Part shown: positions 17,596 to 26,177 of the stretch, piece after piece | Numbering within the stretch: the first letter of the stretch is position 1 | Layout of the letters: each line of letters opens with the position of its first letter | Source: Treponema sp. | Lineage (GTDB): Bacteria; Spirochaetota; Spirochaetia; Treponematales; Breznakiellaceae | Length of the DNA stretch: 64,000 nt | Assembly (NCBI GenBank): GCA_009787695.1 | Contig: WQSW01000009.1 | Coordinates: forward strand, 1 to 64,000 | Direction: 5' to 3' | Made by a program: the position numbers and the translations under genes | The notes under the pieces: model-generated | Databases searched by the model: none | The model's input: only the letters and a program-made list of their open reading frames with translations | What the model was told of the DNA's origin: nothing

Positions 17596-19833
17596 TCATC
17601 TTAACCCCGCTTTCATACAAACGCTTTTCCATTTCCACAAAATAGGACCTGCTGTAATTCGTGCGCGTAACGCTTCTTCTATCAATTTAAAATCACTTTC
17701 ATTTAATTTTTCCGCCATGAAAGAGCCCCAGCGTGATTGTTCGGTATTAAACCATGAGGTAAGGTCTTTTTCTGTGATTAGACGCTCTTCTTTCTGATCT
17801 ATAATTGTAAGTTCAGCTGAAAAGCCTTCCTGTTCAAAGGCAGAAGTTAAATCGCGCTCGTCCCAAAAATTTAAACTTAGGCTTCCTTTAGTGTCGGAAA
17901 AAAACTCTTCTTCGGCTTTCGCTAATTTAGCAGTTGTTTTTTTATCGCTCATTAGTTTTTCTTCGTTTAATATGCGGGAAATTCTTTCTCCCAACCGCAC
18001 AGGGGAAGACAAAAGTATTAGTTTTCCGTTTTTTGAAAGCAGTTGTTTTGCTCTCTTTGCAAGAGATGAAAGTGATGTTGTTAGACGCAATGCTCTTATC
18101 AGGATATGATCAAATTCAGCGCAGTCAAATTGTTCATGACATAATTTTTGTGAAGGAAGTATTTCTTCTGATGCAGTAAGCGCAATTTGCGGCATTTCAA
18201 TTTCGTCTAACACTTGAGCATATCGCAATAACGCTTCTTTGGCAGCTTCTGTATTTACCAGTGCTGCGGTTAATCCTTCCGGGCAGCGGCGAAGGCTTTC
18301 CCATAATAAAAGACCGTCGTTTGCAAGGGGGATAAGCACTCGATCCTGACGGGAGGGGTCTGCCTCTTTAAAAATAATATTTCTGTCGCGAAGTAATAGA
18401 GCGCTTCTCCCTGATTCCAAGCGTTTAAACCAACCCTCCCTTCCTTTTGCTGCTGCCGACCATGAAAGAAACTCTCCTCCTGCATCGGAATCGCCTAAGA
18501 CAATGGCGGCTTGCAGTTCTTTTTTGTGTAAAACATCTTCGCGGATTTTTCCTTCATAGCCGATGTTAGAAGGGATGTAAAATGTCCTTCCCTTTAGTGT
18601 GTTAGGCAAATATTGCTGAGCCGCCCAATGATCGCGGTATGCATGGGGGTAGACATATCCTTCGCCGTGACCGAAACTTTCAGCGTCGCGGCTTGCATCG
18701 CGTAAATGGTTGGGGACTTCAGCATCTTCGCGTTCCACTTCTTTGAGCGCGTCAAAATAAGACAGGGTTGTGTTGGATTTGGGAGCGGTTGCAAGATACA
18801 GGCATGCATGTGAAAGAGGGAAGTTGCCTTCCGGGAAACCGATGCGCTCGAAAGCCTGAGCGCAGGAAATTACAACAGTAAGCGCGTTTGGGTCTGCTAA
18901 CCCTACATCTTCGCTTGCAAGAATTATCATCCTTCTGAAAATAAACTTTGGGTCTTCTCCCGCGCGTACCATTTTTGCAAGCCAATATAAAGCGGCATCG
19001 GGATCGCTGCCGCGAACGCTTTTTATAAATGCGCTGATCGTATCAAAATGATAATCGCCGTCTCTGTCGTATAACAGGGCGCGTCTTTGTATGCTTTCTT
19101 CGGCGGCTTCCATAGAAATAACGATCTCAGTTCCGGCAGCGGGCGGCCAGGGTGATACGCTTGTTTCTACAGCAAGTTCCATTGCGTTTAACAGGCTTCG
19201 CGCGTCTCCTCCTGCAATTTCTACAAGGTGGGAAAGCGCGCCTTCTTCAAAACGCACATTCCATTTACCGTATCCGCGCTCTTTGTCACAGAGGGTTCTC
19301 ATCGCTGTTTCTAAAAGTTCGTTTTCACCTAACGGCTTTAATTGAAAAATACGGCTGCGGCTTACAAGGGCGCGGTTAACTTCAAAGAAAGGGTTTTCTG
19401 TAGTAGCTCCTATTAAAATTACAGTTCCGTTTTCCACCCACGGAAGGAGCGCATCCTGCTGAGCTTTATTCCATCTGTGCACTTCATCTACAAAGAGGAT
19501 TGTTCTTTTACTGTAGAGCCTGTTTCTGTCATCTGCGCGGTCGATTACTTCCCTGATATCTTTTACACCTGAAAGGACTGCGTTTAATTTTTCAAAAGCT
19601 GCTCTTGTTGTGTTTGCGATAACAGCTGCAAGGGAGGTTTTTCCAGTTCCCGGAGGTCCGTATAAAATGATCGAAGAAAGACGGTCTGCCTGAATTGCGC
19701 GGCGTAAAAGCCTTCCTTGCCCAACGATGTGATCCTGTCCTACTATGTCTTCCAAAGTGCGAGGGCGCATTCTGTCTGCAAGAGGGTTAGAATTTTGTGA
19801 TGTTTCATTTTTAGAAGAAAAAAGATCACTCAT
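17596..19833 (-). CDS. rarA: RarA/MgsA-type AAA+ ATPase fused to a C-terminal methyltransferase-like domain
   Basis: N-terminal PLADRMRPRTLEDIVGQDHIVGQGRLLRRAI, LYGPPGTGKTSLA, FVDEVHRWNKAQQDALLPWVENG, GATTENPFFEVN. About 300 aa of extra C-terminal sequence. Confidence 0.9.
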   Translation of the reverse strand: MSDLFSSKNETSQNSNPLADRMRPRTLEDIVGQDHIVGQGRLLRRAIQADRLSSIILYGPPGTGKTSLAAVIANTTRAAFEKLNAVLSGVKDIREVIDRADDRNRLYSKRTILFVDEVHRWNKAQQDALLPWVENGTVILIGATTENPFFEVNRALVSRSRIFQLKPLGENELLETAMRTLCDKERGYGKWNVRFEEGALSHLVEIAGGDARSLLNAMELAVETSVSPWPPAAGTEIVISMEAAEESIQRRALLYDRDGDYHFDTISAFIKSVRGSDPDAALYWLAKMVRAGEDPKFIFRRMIILASEDVGLADPNALTVVISCAQAFERIGFPEGNFPLSHACLYLATAPKSNTTLSYFDALKEVEREDAEVPNHLRDASRDAESFGHGEGYVYPHAYRDHWAAQQYLPNTLKGRTFYIPSNIGYEGKIREDVLHKKELQAAIVLGDSDAGGEFLSWSAAAKGREGWFKRLESGRSALLLRDRNIIFKEADPSRQDRVLIPLANDGLLLWESLRRCPEGLTAALVNTEAAKEALLRYAQVLDEIEMPQIALTASEEILPSQKLCHEQFDCAEFDHILIRALRLTTSLSSLAKRAKQLLSKNGKLILLSSPVRLGERISRILNEEKLMSDKKTTAKLAKAEEEFFSDTKGSLSLNFWDERDLTSAFEQEGFSAELTIIDQKEERLITEKDLTSWFNTEQSRWGSFMAEKLNESDFKLIEEALRARITAGPILWKWKSVCMKAGLR

Positions 19834-21193
19834 TTATACATGGGCACTTCTTAATCTTGCAAAGTAAACACGGTTGTTTTGGTGTTTGTACTTCTCCATT
19901 GGGTCTTTGGATTAATTTTATGATACAGCCGCATTTGACAGATGCATGATTTTCTTCATTGCAATTAGCGCATAATTCCATATTATCTGCATTCCATGAT
20001 ACATCGCCTTGTCTGAATGACCAAATACCTTTTTGCTGTGTTGATGCAAAAAGTATACCGTCTGGGACTTCTGTTGTTCCAGGAAAATGGAAAAAATGAT
20101 TAATAGGTACAACACCTATTGAAGATTTATAAGTTGTATTGTCATCAACAGATGAAATACTGCCGCCAGGATCTTTAAAAATATTAGTTGTAGAAAACGC
20201 TCCGTCACTACCGGCAGGATTAAATCCGCCGGATGCGCTTAGTTGCATTTCTCTATAGCCGTGTGTATAACCTGAGGTGGTGGAAGTTGATGTATCTGAA
20301 GTTCCGACAAGTAAAAAATAATTTGAATTTATTTTGCAAACCGCAATTGAACCGTTTACACGCCGGCTGACATTAATATTAGATATTAATGTTGCATTTG
20401 TATCTATTTTATATAAAGTACCATTTCTGGTAATTGCTGCAATTGTATTGTCCGCTAATTTGATAATTCTGATGTAATCAGGCTGTGATGATGATGATGC
20501 AGGCGGAGGTATCAGTGTATTAGAATCATCTTTGTATATACCGCTTCTTGTACAAATAAAATCGGAAGTACCGTTAGTTGCAACACCGCGAAGTTCTTCA
20601 TTTTTTAAAACCGCTGTTTCGTTGCCAAATCTTCCTTTAATACCCGTTTCAGTAAAATTTGTGTTATCAGTTGTTTTAAAAACTTTAAATCTTTCACCTG
20701 CATTAATACTAGGAACTTTAGTTACAGCACCTACATATAAAGTATTATTCGCCGTATAAATTGCTTGAATCTCATTATAATTATAATTATAATTATTTAT
20801 TTTAATTTCTTTTTCATCCCCTTCTCCTACCCAAACAGGCTTTCCTGTATCAGGCATAGGATTGGCAGAGCATTTTAAGATAGTTTTGCCGGATGATGAA
20901 GTATCCGGAAAAGAAAGAATATAAAAATATGTGTCCGTTGCTGCAAGTTGTGTTATAAAAAATTCTAAATTAATTTCTTTCCAAATCATTCCGTTATATT
21001 TATAAAGTTTTTTTCCTGATGCGACATACATTTCGTCTTTAAACATAACAAAATTAGTAGGAGAGCCTTTAATATATGCTGAAAGAATTTTAACTTCTTC
21101 AGAAATTGTATGAAATATCGCTTCATTGCAAGAGCCGAGTGCAAGAATTATTAAAGATAAAATTAAAAAGTAAATTACTGTTTTTGATTTCAT
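19826..21193 (-). CDS. Lipoprotein with a Cys-rich C-terminal tail (455 aa, hypothetical)
   Basis: MKSKTVIYFLILSLIILALGSC lipobox. The tail CANCNEENHASVKCGCIIKLIQRPNGEVQTPKQPCLLCKIKKCPCINE is Cys-rich. The 3' end overlaps the rarA start by 8 bp. Confidence 0.75.
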   Translation of the reverse strand: MKSKTVIYFLILSLIILALGSCNEAIFHTISEEVKILSAYIKGSPTNFVMFKDEMYVASGKKLYKYNGMIWKEINLEFFITQLAATDTYFYILSFPDTSSSGKTILKCSANPMPDTGKPVWVGEGDEKEIKINNYNYNYNEIQAIYTANNTLYVGAVTKVPSINAGERFKVFKTTDNTNFTETGIKGRFGNETAVLKNEELRGVATNGTSDFICTRSGIYKDDSNTLIPPPASSSSQPDYIRIIKLADNTIAAITRNGTLYKIDTNATLISNINVSRRVNGSIAVCKINSNYFLLVGTSDTSTSTTSGYTHGYREMQLSASGGFNPAGSDGAFSTTNIFKDPGGSISSVDDNTTYKSSIGVVPINHFFHFPGTTEVPDGILFASTQQKGIWSFRQGDVSWNADNMELCANCNEENHASVKCGCIIKLIQRPNGEVQTPKQPCLLCKIKKCPCINE

Positions 21194-21204
21194 TACAACC
21201 TTCT

Positions 21205-21861
21205 TTAAAAATGATAACGCGCTGTAAGCATTAAATGAACAAAATTTCCGTTTACACTTTGGTTTTTATCATTTGTCCACTGAGGAAACCACGCCCATTC
21301 GCTTGATAATCCGAATGACCAATCTTGTGTCGCTCTAAAATATGCGGCAACCCCGCCTTTTAGATACATCCCATAATGAACCATATTGATGTATGTATGC
21401 CAGCACATACCTAAGGTAAGTGAAATAGGGAATTCAAAACGCTTATATACAAATTGTGTGCCGGCCTTAAGCCCCAGCGGGATTATAAATAAAGTATTCC
21501 CTCCTAAAGTGTGTATAAAAAGCCCTGAAATTTCACCGCCTAAGAAAAAATAAGGACCAAAATAGTAATTATAATTTAAAGAGCCTGTGCCGCCGACAGA
21601 AGGATCAAATTTATTTGGATTTAATTTTCCGGCGTTATTAATAAAAAAAGTCGGGAAAGTTACCCCAAGTGAGATTACAAAGGTTTGATCTCCTCTATCA
21701 TATAAACCGTCATCTTGATATTCCCAGTCCGGCTCAATATCAGGATCGAAACCTTCTTGAGCAAAAAGAGATAAAGGTAAACTTATCAGTAATATAAATA
21801 TCATAACCCGTGCTAAAAATGGGTTTATTCTATGCTGCATATAACTCCTTAAAAGCTTCAA
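21205..21861 (-). CDS. Predicted outer-membrane beta-barrel protein
   Basis: Signal peptide ending SLFAQ. Alternating aromatic/glycine strand-like segments (YNYYFGPYFFLGGEISGLF). C-terminus LMLTARYHF ends in Phe. Confidence 0.65.
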   Translation of the reverse strand: MKLLRSYMQHRINPFLARVMIFILLISLPLSLFAQEGFDPDIEPDWEYQDDGLYDRGDQTFVISLGVTFPTFFINNAGKLNPNKFDPSVGGTGSLNYNYYFGPYFFLGGEISGLFIHTLGGNTLFIIPLGLKAGTQFVYKRFEFPISLTLGMCWHTYINMVHYGMYLKGGVAAYFRATQDWSFGLSSEWAWFPQWTNDKNQSVNGNFVHLMLTARYHF

Positions 21862-21967
21862 ACTCCGTTTGTGCTATCATTACCTTAGTAAATAAATATA
21901 CATTTTATACCCGTATACATCAATATAGCGGTTTTATGAATTATAAACAATTATCAAAATAGACGGG

Positions 21968-22774
21968 TTACTGATTATCTAATCCTAATTGCATATATTC
22001 AAGTAAAACAGGGTATTTTGTAAGTAAAGAGCCGTATTTTTCCAGTTCTTCAAAACGAATTTGGGCTTCGATATGGGATTCCGCCCTTCTTCCGAATGAA
22101 GATGTTACATAATCACGCTGTTCGTCAAGGAATTCCTCATATAAACGGCGTAATTGGGTGTAAAGGATAAAATCAGGGAATTTTGCCGATTGAATCATAA
22201 ACCTAAAGTCGCTGATTTCAGGAAATTTTCTTTTTATTTCCATTTCTAATTGGGGATCGGTGTTTCCTGACATAATCCGTTCAAGACGGCCGGTGTCTGA
22301 GACAGAAATTTCTGTAAGTGTACGCAGGATTATCACTTCTATGTCTTTTGCGGTCTTTTCAAGGTGTGCTTCTAAATCACTCTGTGATAATAGGCTGTAT
22401 GCTGATGTAATATTAACCAAATATTCAGGGTTTAGGCTGAAAGAAATTTCCCCTTTTAAATTCCATGTAAAATCAACATTTGAAAGACCGGCAAAGGTAG
22501 CATAAGTGTTTCCTGACGGCAGAGTATTGTTGAAATTGAACGGGAATTTTGTATGTTCAAGATGAAAGATGGAAATTTTGACATTTGTTGGTAATAATCT
22601 ATACCATACCCAGCGGAATTCCCCTGAACGTACAAGTTTTTGATCGATACCATGTGTCTTGGAACTGATTACCCCGTATTGACCCGGCGGGATTTGAAAT
22701 TGTACCCAGCCGAAGAAAAAAGCTGCTCCCCCAAGAATAATTAATATAAAAAGGGTGATAAAAAACTTTTTCAT
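21968..22774 (-). CDS. Membrane-anchored SPFH/band-7-like hypothetical protein
   Basis: One N-terminal TM segment, then IPPGQYGVISSKTHGIDQKLVRSGEFRWVWYRLLPTN, with a band-7-like layout. Confidence 0.5.
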   Translation of the reverse strand: MKKFFITLFILIILGGAAFFFGWVQFQIPPGQYGVISSKTHGIDQKLVRSGEFRWVWYRLLPTNVKISIFHLEHTKFPFNFNNTLPSGNTYATFAGLSNVDFTWNLKGEISFSLNPEYLVNITSAYSLLSQSDLEAHLEKTAKDIEVIILRTLTEISVSDTGRLERIMSGNTDPQLEMEIKRKFPEISDFRFMIQSAKFPDFILYTQLRRLYEEFLDEQRDYVTSSFGRRAESHIEAQIRFEELEKYGSLLTKYPVLLEYMQLGLDNQ

Positions 22775-22805
22775 ACTGTACTATAATAATACATAAGATG
22801 ATTAT

Positions 22806-23201
22806 TTGGCAAGCATCATGCGCAAAGAAAAAGGGTTTGATATGTCACTAGAACAAGTTACTAAGAAGCGCAAACAGGGTTTGCGGTATATCAAAGATCC
22901 CTTATCATGGCTGTTGTTTATTAGTTTTTTACTTTCAATTTTTACTCTTGTCCTTTACTTTATAGGGTCAAGGTTTTCTGATGAATTTTTGTTTTTTTTG
23001 CTTTCTGTCAGTAAATATTCAGCGGTTATTGCGCTTTTATGTTCAATCTATAAATTGTTAAGAAATTTAGTATATATTTTTTACCGTCCTTCTTTTTATC
23101 GTATAATAAAAATTCTAGGATTTGCTGTAATTATTATATATTGTGCAGGGATATTTTATTTTGAAGCTTTTATTTTTGTAATAGCAGGAGGAAACGAATG
23201 A
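22806..23201 (+). CDS. Small integral membrane protein (hypothetical)
   Basis: Several hydrophobic segments. The ORF overlaps the aroH start by 4 bp. The true start may be the internal Met near 22842. Confidence 0.55.
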   Translation: MASIMRKEKGFDMSLEQVTKKRKQGLRYIKDPLSWLLFISFLLSIFTLVLYFIGSRFSDEFLFFLLSVSKYSAVIALLCSIYKLLRNLVYIFYRPSFYRIIKILGFAVIIIYCAGIFYFEAFIFVIAGGNE

Positions 23202-23560
23202 AAAAATTATTTGCTCTTAGAGGGGCTGTGCAGTGCGAAAATACTAAAGAAGATATTTGTACTCAAGTAGGTCTTATGTACAATGAACTGCTAAGTAAAA
23301 ACAAACTTAAAGAAGACGATCTTGTATCTGTGATCTTTTCTGTAACAAATGATCTTGACGCTGTAAACCCTGCAACAGCTCTAAGAAGTACGGGTAGGGC
23401 AGGAGGGGATATGTCTCTTTTTTCCGCTCAAGAGCCGATGTGTGCAAATTCAGTTGAAAGAATAATCAGAGTGATTATTCACTGTTATCTTGATGAAGGC
23501 TCAAAACCTAATCATGTTTATCTTAACGGCGCGCAAGTGTTAAGACCTGACAGGAAATGA
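23198..23560 (+). CDS. aroH: Monofunctional chorismate mutase, AroH class
   Basis: FALRGAVQCENTKEDICTQVGLMYNELL...VISVIFSVTNDLDAVNPATALR-type region and IIRVIIHCYLD. Confidence 0.88.
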   Translation: MKKLFALRGAVQCENTKEDICTQVGLMYNELLSKNKLKEDDLVSVIFSVTNDLDAVNPATALRSTGRAGGDMSLFSAQEPMCANSVERIIRVIIHCYLDEGSKPNHVYLNGAQVLRPDRK

Positions 23561-23589
23561 GCAGTTAAAACTGAAGAGGGAAAATAGAA

Positions 23590-25053
23590 ATGCTATTGAC
23601 TGTCGATATCGGGACAACTAATTTTAAAACGGCGCTTTGGGATTTTGACGGAAACCGATTAGCGTTTGTATCAAGAACCCTGTCTGTCAGTGATAATTTT
23701 GAAATCAACCCTAGTGTATGGCTTATTGCGTTTGATGAATGCTGCAATGAATTGCGCGGTTTGTTAGAAACGCATACTTTGAAAGCAGGAAATTTAAAAG
23801 ATGTTAAAGCAATTGTAATAAGCGGGAATGGTCCGACCCTTGTGCCTGTGTTCAATGAATATCATGAAAATAATTTTTTAAATTATTTTTCTTTATGCGA
23901 TTCAAAAGCGCGCTTATGGCTTGATAGGAGGGCTGTTAAATATCAAGATGAAATAAGTGAAGTAATGGGAGGTTATGTTGATGCAAGTTTTTTCCTTCCT
24001 AAAATATTTTATATAAAACATGAAGAAAATAAATTATATAATAAAACAAAATTTTTTCTCGGCTGCCCTGAATATCTCGGCTTTGTTTTAACAGGAAAGG
24101 CGTATAATGTTTTCCCATCTGCGGGCTTTGACCGCTGGTTTTGGAATGAAAGCGTTCTTGATAAACTAAACTTGAGCACTTCAAAGTTTCCTTTATTTAT
24201 AAAGCCGGGCGATCAATTCGGGATGCTTCTTCCTTTTGCAGCGCAAAAGTTTGGTCTAACGCAAGAAATCCCTGTAATTTCAGGAGGACCTGATTTTTAT
24301 GCCTCTCTTTTAGGATCAGGTGTTACAGAGCAAGGGCAGGTTTGCGACCGTACAGGTTCTTCTGACGGGGTAAATCTTTGTACTTTAGATAAAATAAAAG
24401 ATAAAAATCTTATGTCATACGGTCATCCTGTTAAACCTTTCTGGAATTTATCAGGGTTTATAAATACAACAGGAAAAGCGATAGACTGGGCATGTGATTT
24501 GTTAGGTGTAAAAAAATTCGATGATTTTATCGCTCTTGCAAAAAACAGTAAAAGCGGATCAGGCGGCGTACTTTTTCTGCCGTATTTGGCAGGGGAGCGC
24601 ACACTTCACGGTGAAACATCGGCTGTTTGGAGCGCTCTAACTCTTGGGAAAGGCAGAAGCGAGATTGCCAATTCCGTACTGGAAGGTATAGGCTTTGCAA
24701 TTAAAGATGTACTTTCGGTAATGGAAAAAGCATTCAGCAAAGAGCATAAACATAATATGCAAACGGAGTTTACGGTGACAAATATGCGCGTAACAGGAGG
24801 TCTTGCCGCCTGCCCTTATTTAAACCAAATAAAAGCGGACATTACAGGGCTTGAAATACTGGAAGGCGTTCATAAAGAAGCTGAGCTTTTAGGTTTAGCG
24901 ATAATAGGCTCTTGCTCGCTTGGAAAATTTAATTCATACCCAGAAGCATCATCCGCTTTCTACCGTATTGAAAAACGATATGAACCTAATCCTGATAATA
25001 AAAAACTTTATGATGATATGTTCAGCGAGTATCTTTCATTAAAACGCGGTTAA
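23590..25053 (+). CDS. FGGY-family carbohydrate kinase (xylulokinase-like)
   Basis: MLLTVDIGTTNFKTALWDFDGNRLA, DRTGSSDGVNL, GSGGVLFLPYLAGERT, MRVTGGLAACPYLNQIKADITG. Confidence 0.88.
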   Translation: MLLTVDIGTTNFKTALWDFDGNRLAFVSRTLSVSDNFEINPSVWLIAFDECCNELRGLLETHTLKAGNLKDVKAIVISGNGPTLVPVFNEYHENNFLNYFSLCDSKARLWLDRRAVKYQDEISEVMGGYVDASFFLPKIFYIKHEENKLYNKTKFFLGCPEYLGFVLTGKAYNVFPSAGFDRWFWNESVLDKLNLSTSKFPLFIKPGDQFGMLLPFAAQKFGLTQEIPVISGGPDFYASLLGSGVTEQGQVCDRTGSSDGVNLCTLDKIKDKNLMSYGHPVKPFWNLSGFINTTGKAIDWACDLLGVKKFDDFIALAKNSKSGSGGVLFLPYLAGERTLHGETSAVWSALTLGKGRSEIANSVLEGIGFAIKDVLSVMEKAFSKEHKHNMQTEFTVTNMRVTGGLAACPYLNQIKADITGLEILEGVHKEAELLGLAIIGSCSLGKFNSYPEASSAFYRIEKRYEPNPDNKKLYDDMFSEYLSLKRG

Positions 25054-25102
25054 GACAATCCGTATAAATCAGCGGACAATCATAACCCTGTCCCTCTCGA
25101 CA

Positions 25103-25126
25103 AAGATTATCTATTCATATAATCTT
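25103..25126 (+). promoter_or_regulatory. Inverted repeat (candidate operator) upstream of the BMP lipoprotein gene
   Basis: AAGATTAT-CTATTCAT-ATAATCTT, 8-bp perfect arms, overlapping a TATAAT hexamer (25118-25123). Confidence 0.4.
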
Positions 25127-25133
25127 AATAATC

Positions 25134-26126
25134 ATGAAAAAGATATTAACATTTTTATTACTGGCATCACTGGTATTTGTATTAAGCTGCACAAAAAAAG
25201 AAAAATCTGCGGAAAATCTTTCTGTATTGGTTTTTATTACAGGTGTAATTGCAGGAAGCCCCACTTATGAGCTAATGTCACAAGGCGCTTTAGAATTTGC
25301 AGAAGCAAATCAAAACGTAACTATAAAAATTTATGAAGCGGGAATTAATCAATCGCAGTGGGAGCAGCAATTGGCAGAAATGGTATCTTCAGGAGATTAC
25401 GATATTGTTTTGGGATCAAATCCATCGCTTCCTGAAATCTGCGCCAATGTTGCAAAAATGTTTCCCAATCAAAAGTTTGTCATAACGGACGCTTACTACG
25501 AAGGGCATCCTCAGATACGGACATATTTTTACAATCAATATGAACAATCGCTCTTTTTAGGATATCTTGCAGGATTAATTACAACAAGCAAAATGCCTTT
25601 TGCAAATGCTCAGAAAAAAGTCGGCTTTATTGCGGCGCAGGAATATCCCTTATTAACAGGACATATGGTTCCCGGTTTTATTGAAGGGGCAAAGATGATC
25701 GATCCTGAAATCGAACTTGATTTTCGTGTAATCGGCTCTTGGGCAGATGCAAATAAAGCAGCCGATCTTGCTTTAGCGATGATAAACTCAGGCACAGATG
25801 TTTTTACTTCGATAGCAGGAGGAGCGGCGCAAGGTATAATAAAAACGATAACAGAAAAAAATGCGTACGCTCTTTGGTATAACATTAATGCGTACAATCT
25901 TGCTCCGGGAAATATTATAGGCTGCGGAATAATGGAACAAAAAAAACTTGTATTAAATATACTTGAAGATTTAAAAAATAACAGAATCGAATACGGTATT
26001 TCCGCTGTGCTTGGCGTAAAGAACGGCTATCTTGGATTTATAGATGACGATTCCGGTTATTATAATTTTGTTCCGGAAGATATCCGCAAAACATTCAAAC
26101 AATTTATCAATGAACTTTATAATTAG
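25134..26126 (+). CDS. BMP-family ABC transporter substrate-binding lipoprotein (TmpC/PnrA-like)
   Basis: Lipobox VFVLSC. SQGALEFAEANQNVTIKIYEAG, GFIAAQEYPLLTGHMVPGFIEGAKMIDP, WADANKAADLALAMINSGTDV. Confidence 0.9.
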   Translation: MKKILTFLLLASLVFVLSCTKKEKSAENLSVLVFITGVIAGSPTYELMSQGALEFAEANQNVTIKIYEAGINQSQWEQQLAEMVSSGDYDIVLGSNPSLPEICANVAKMFPNQKFVITDAYYEGHPQIRTYFYNQYEQSLFLGYLAGLITTSKMPFANAQKKVGFIAAQEYPLLTGHMVPGFIEGAKMIDPEIELDFRVIGSWADANKAADLALAMINSGTDVFTSIAGGAAQGIIKTITEKNAYALWYNINAYNLAPGNIIGCGIMEQKKLVLNILEDLKNNRIEYGISAVLGVKNGYLGFIDDDSGYYNFVPEDIRKTFKQFINELYN

Positions 26127-26132
26127 TTTTTA

Positions 26133-26171
26133 AGTATTCTTTAAAATAAAGTAACTTTATGGTAAAATACT
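26133..26171 (+). terminator. Intergenic hairpin between binding-protein and transporter genes (partial terminator or RNA processing element)
   Basis: Imperfect inverted repeat AGTATTCTTTAAAATAAAGT / ACTTTATGGTAAAATACT. Confidence 0.4.
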
Positions 26172-26177
26172 GTATTC

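Noticed and set aside
17596-19833. Other ORFs inside rarA (17891-18109, 17934-18179, 18270-18485, 18594-18809, 18752-18985, 19091-19345, 19152-19379)
   Set aside because: Overlapping alternative frames within a strongly conserved coding gene, with no independent motif.
20770-20800. ATAATT microsatellite in the Cys-rich lipoprotein gene
   Set aside because: Only about three in-frame units (NYNYNYN). Possible slippage site, but the unit is 6 bp so it would not cause phase variation by frameshift.
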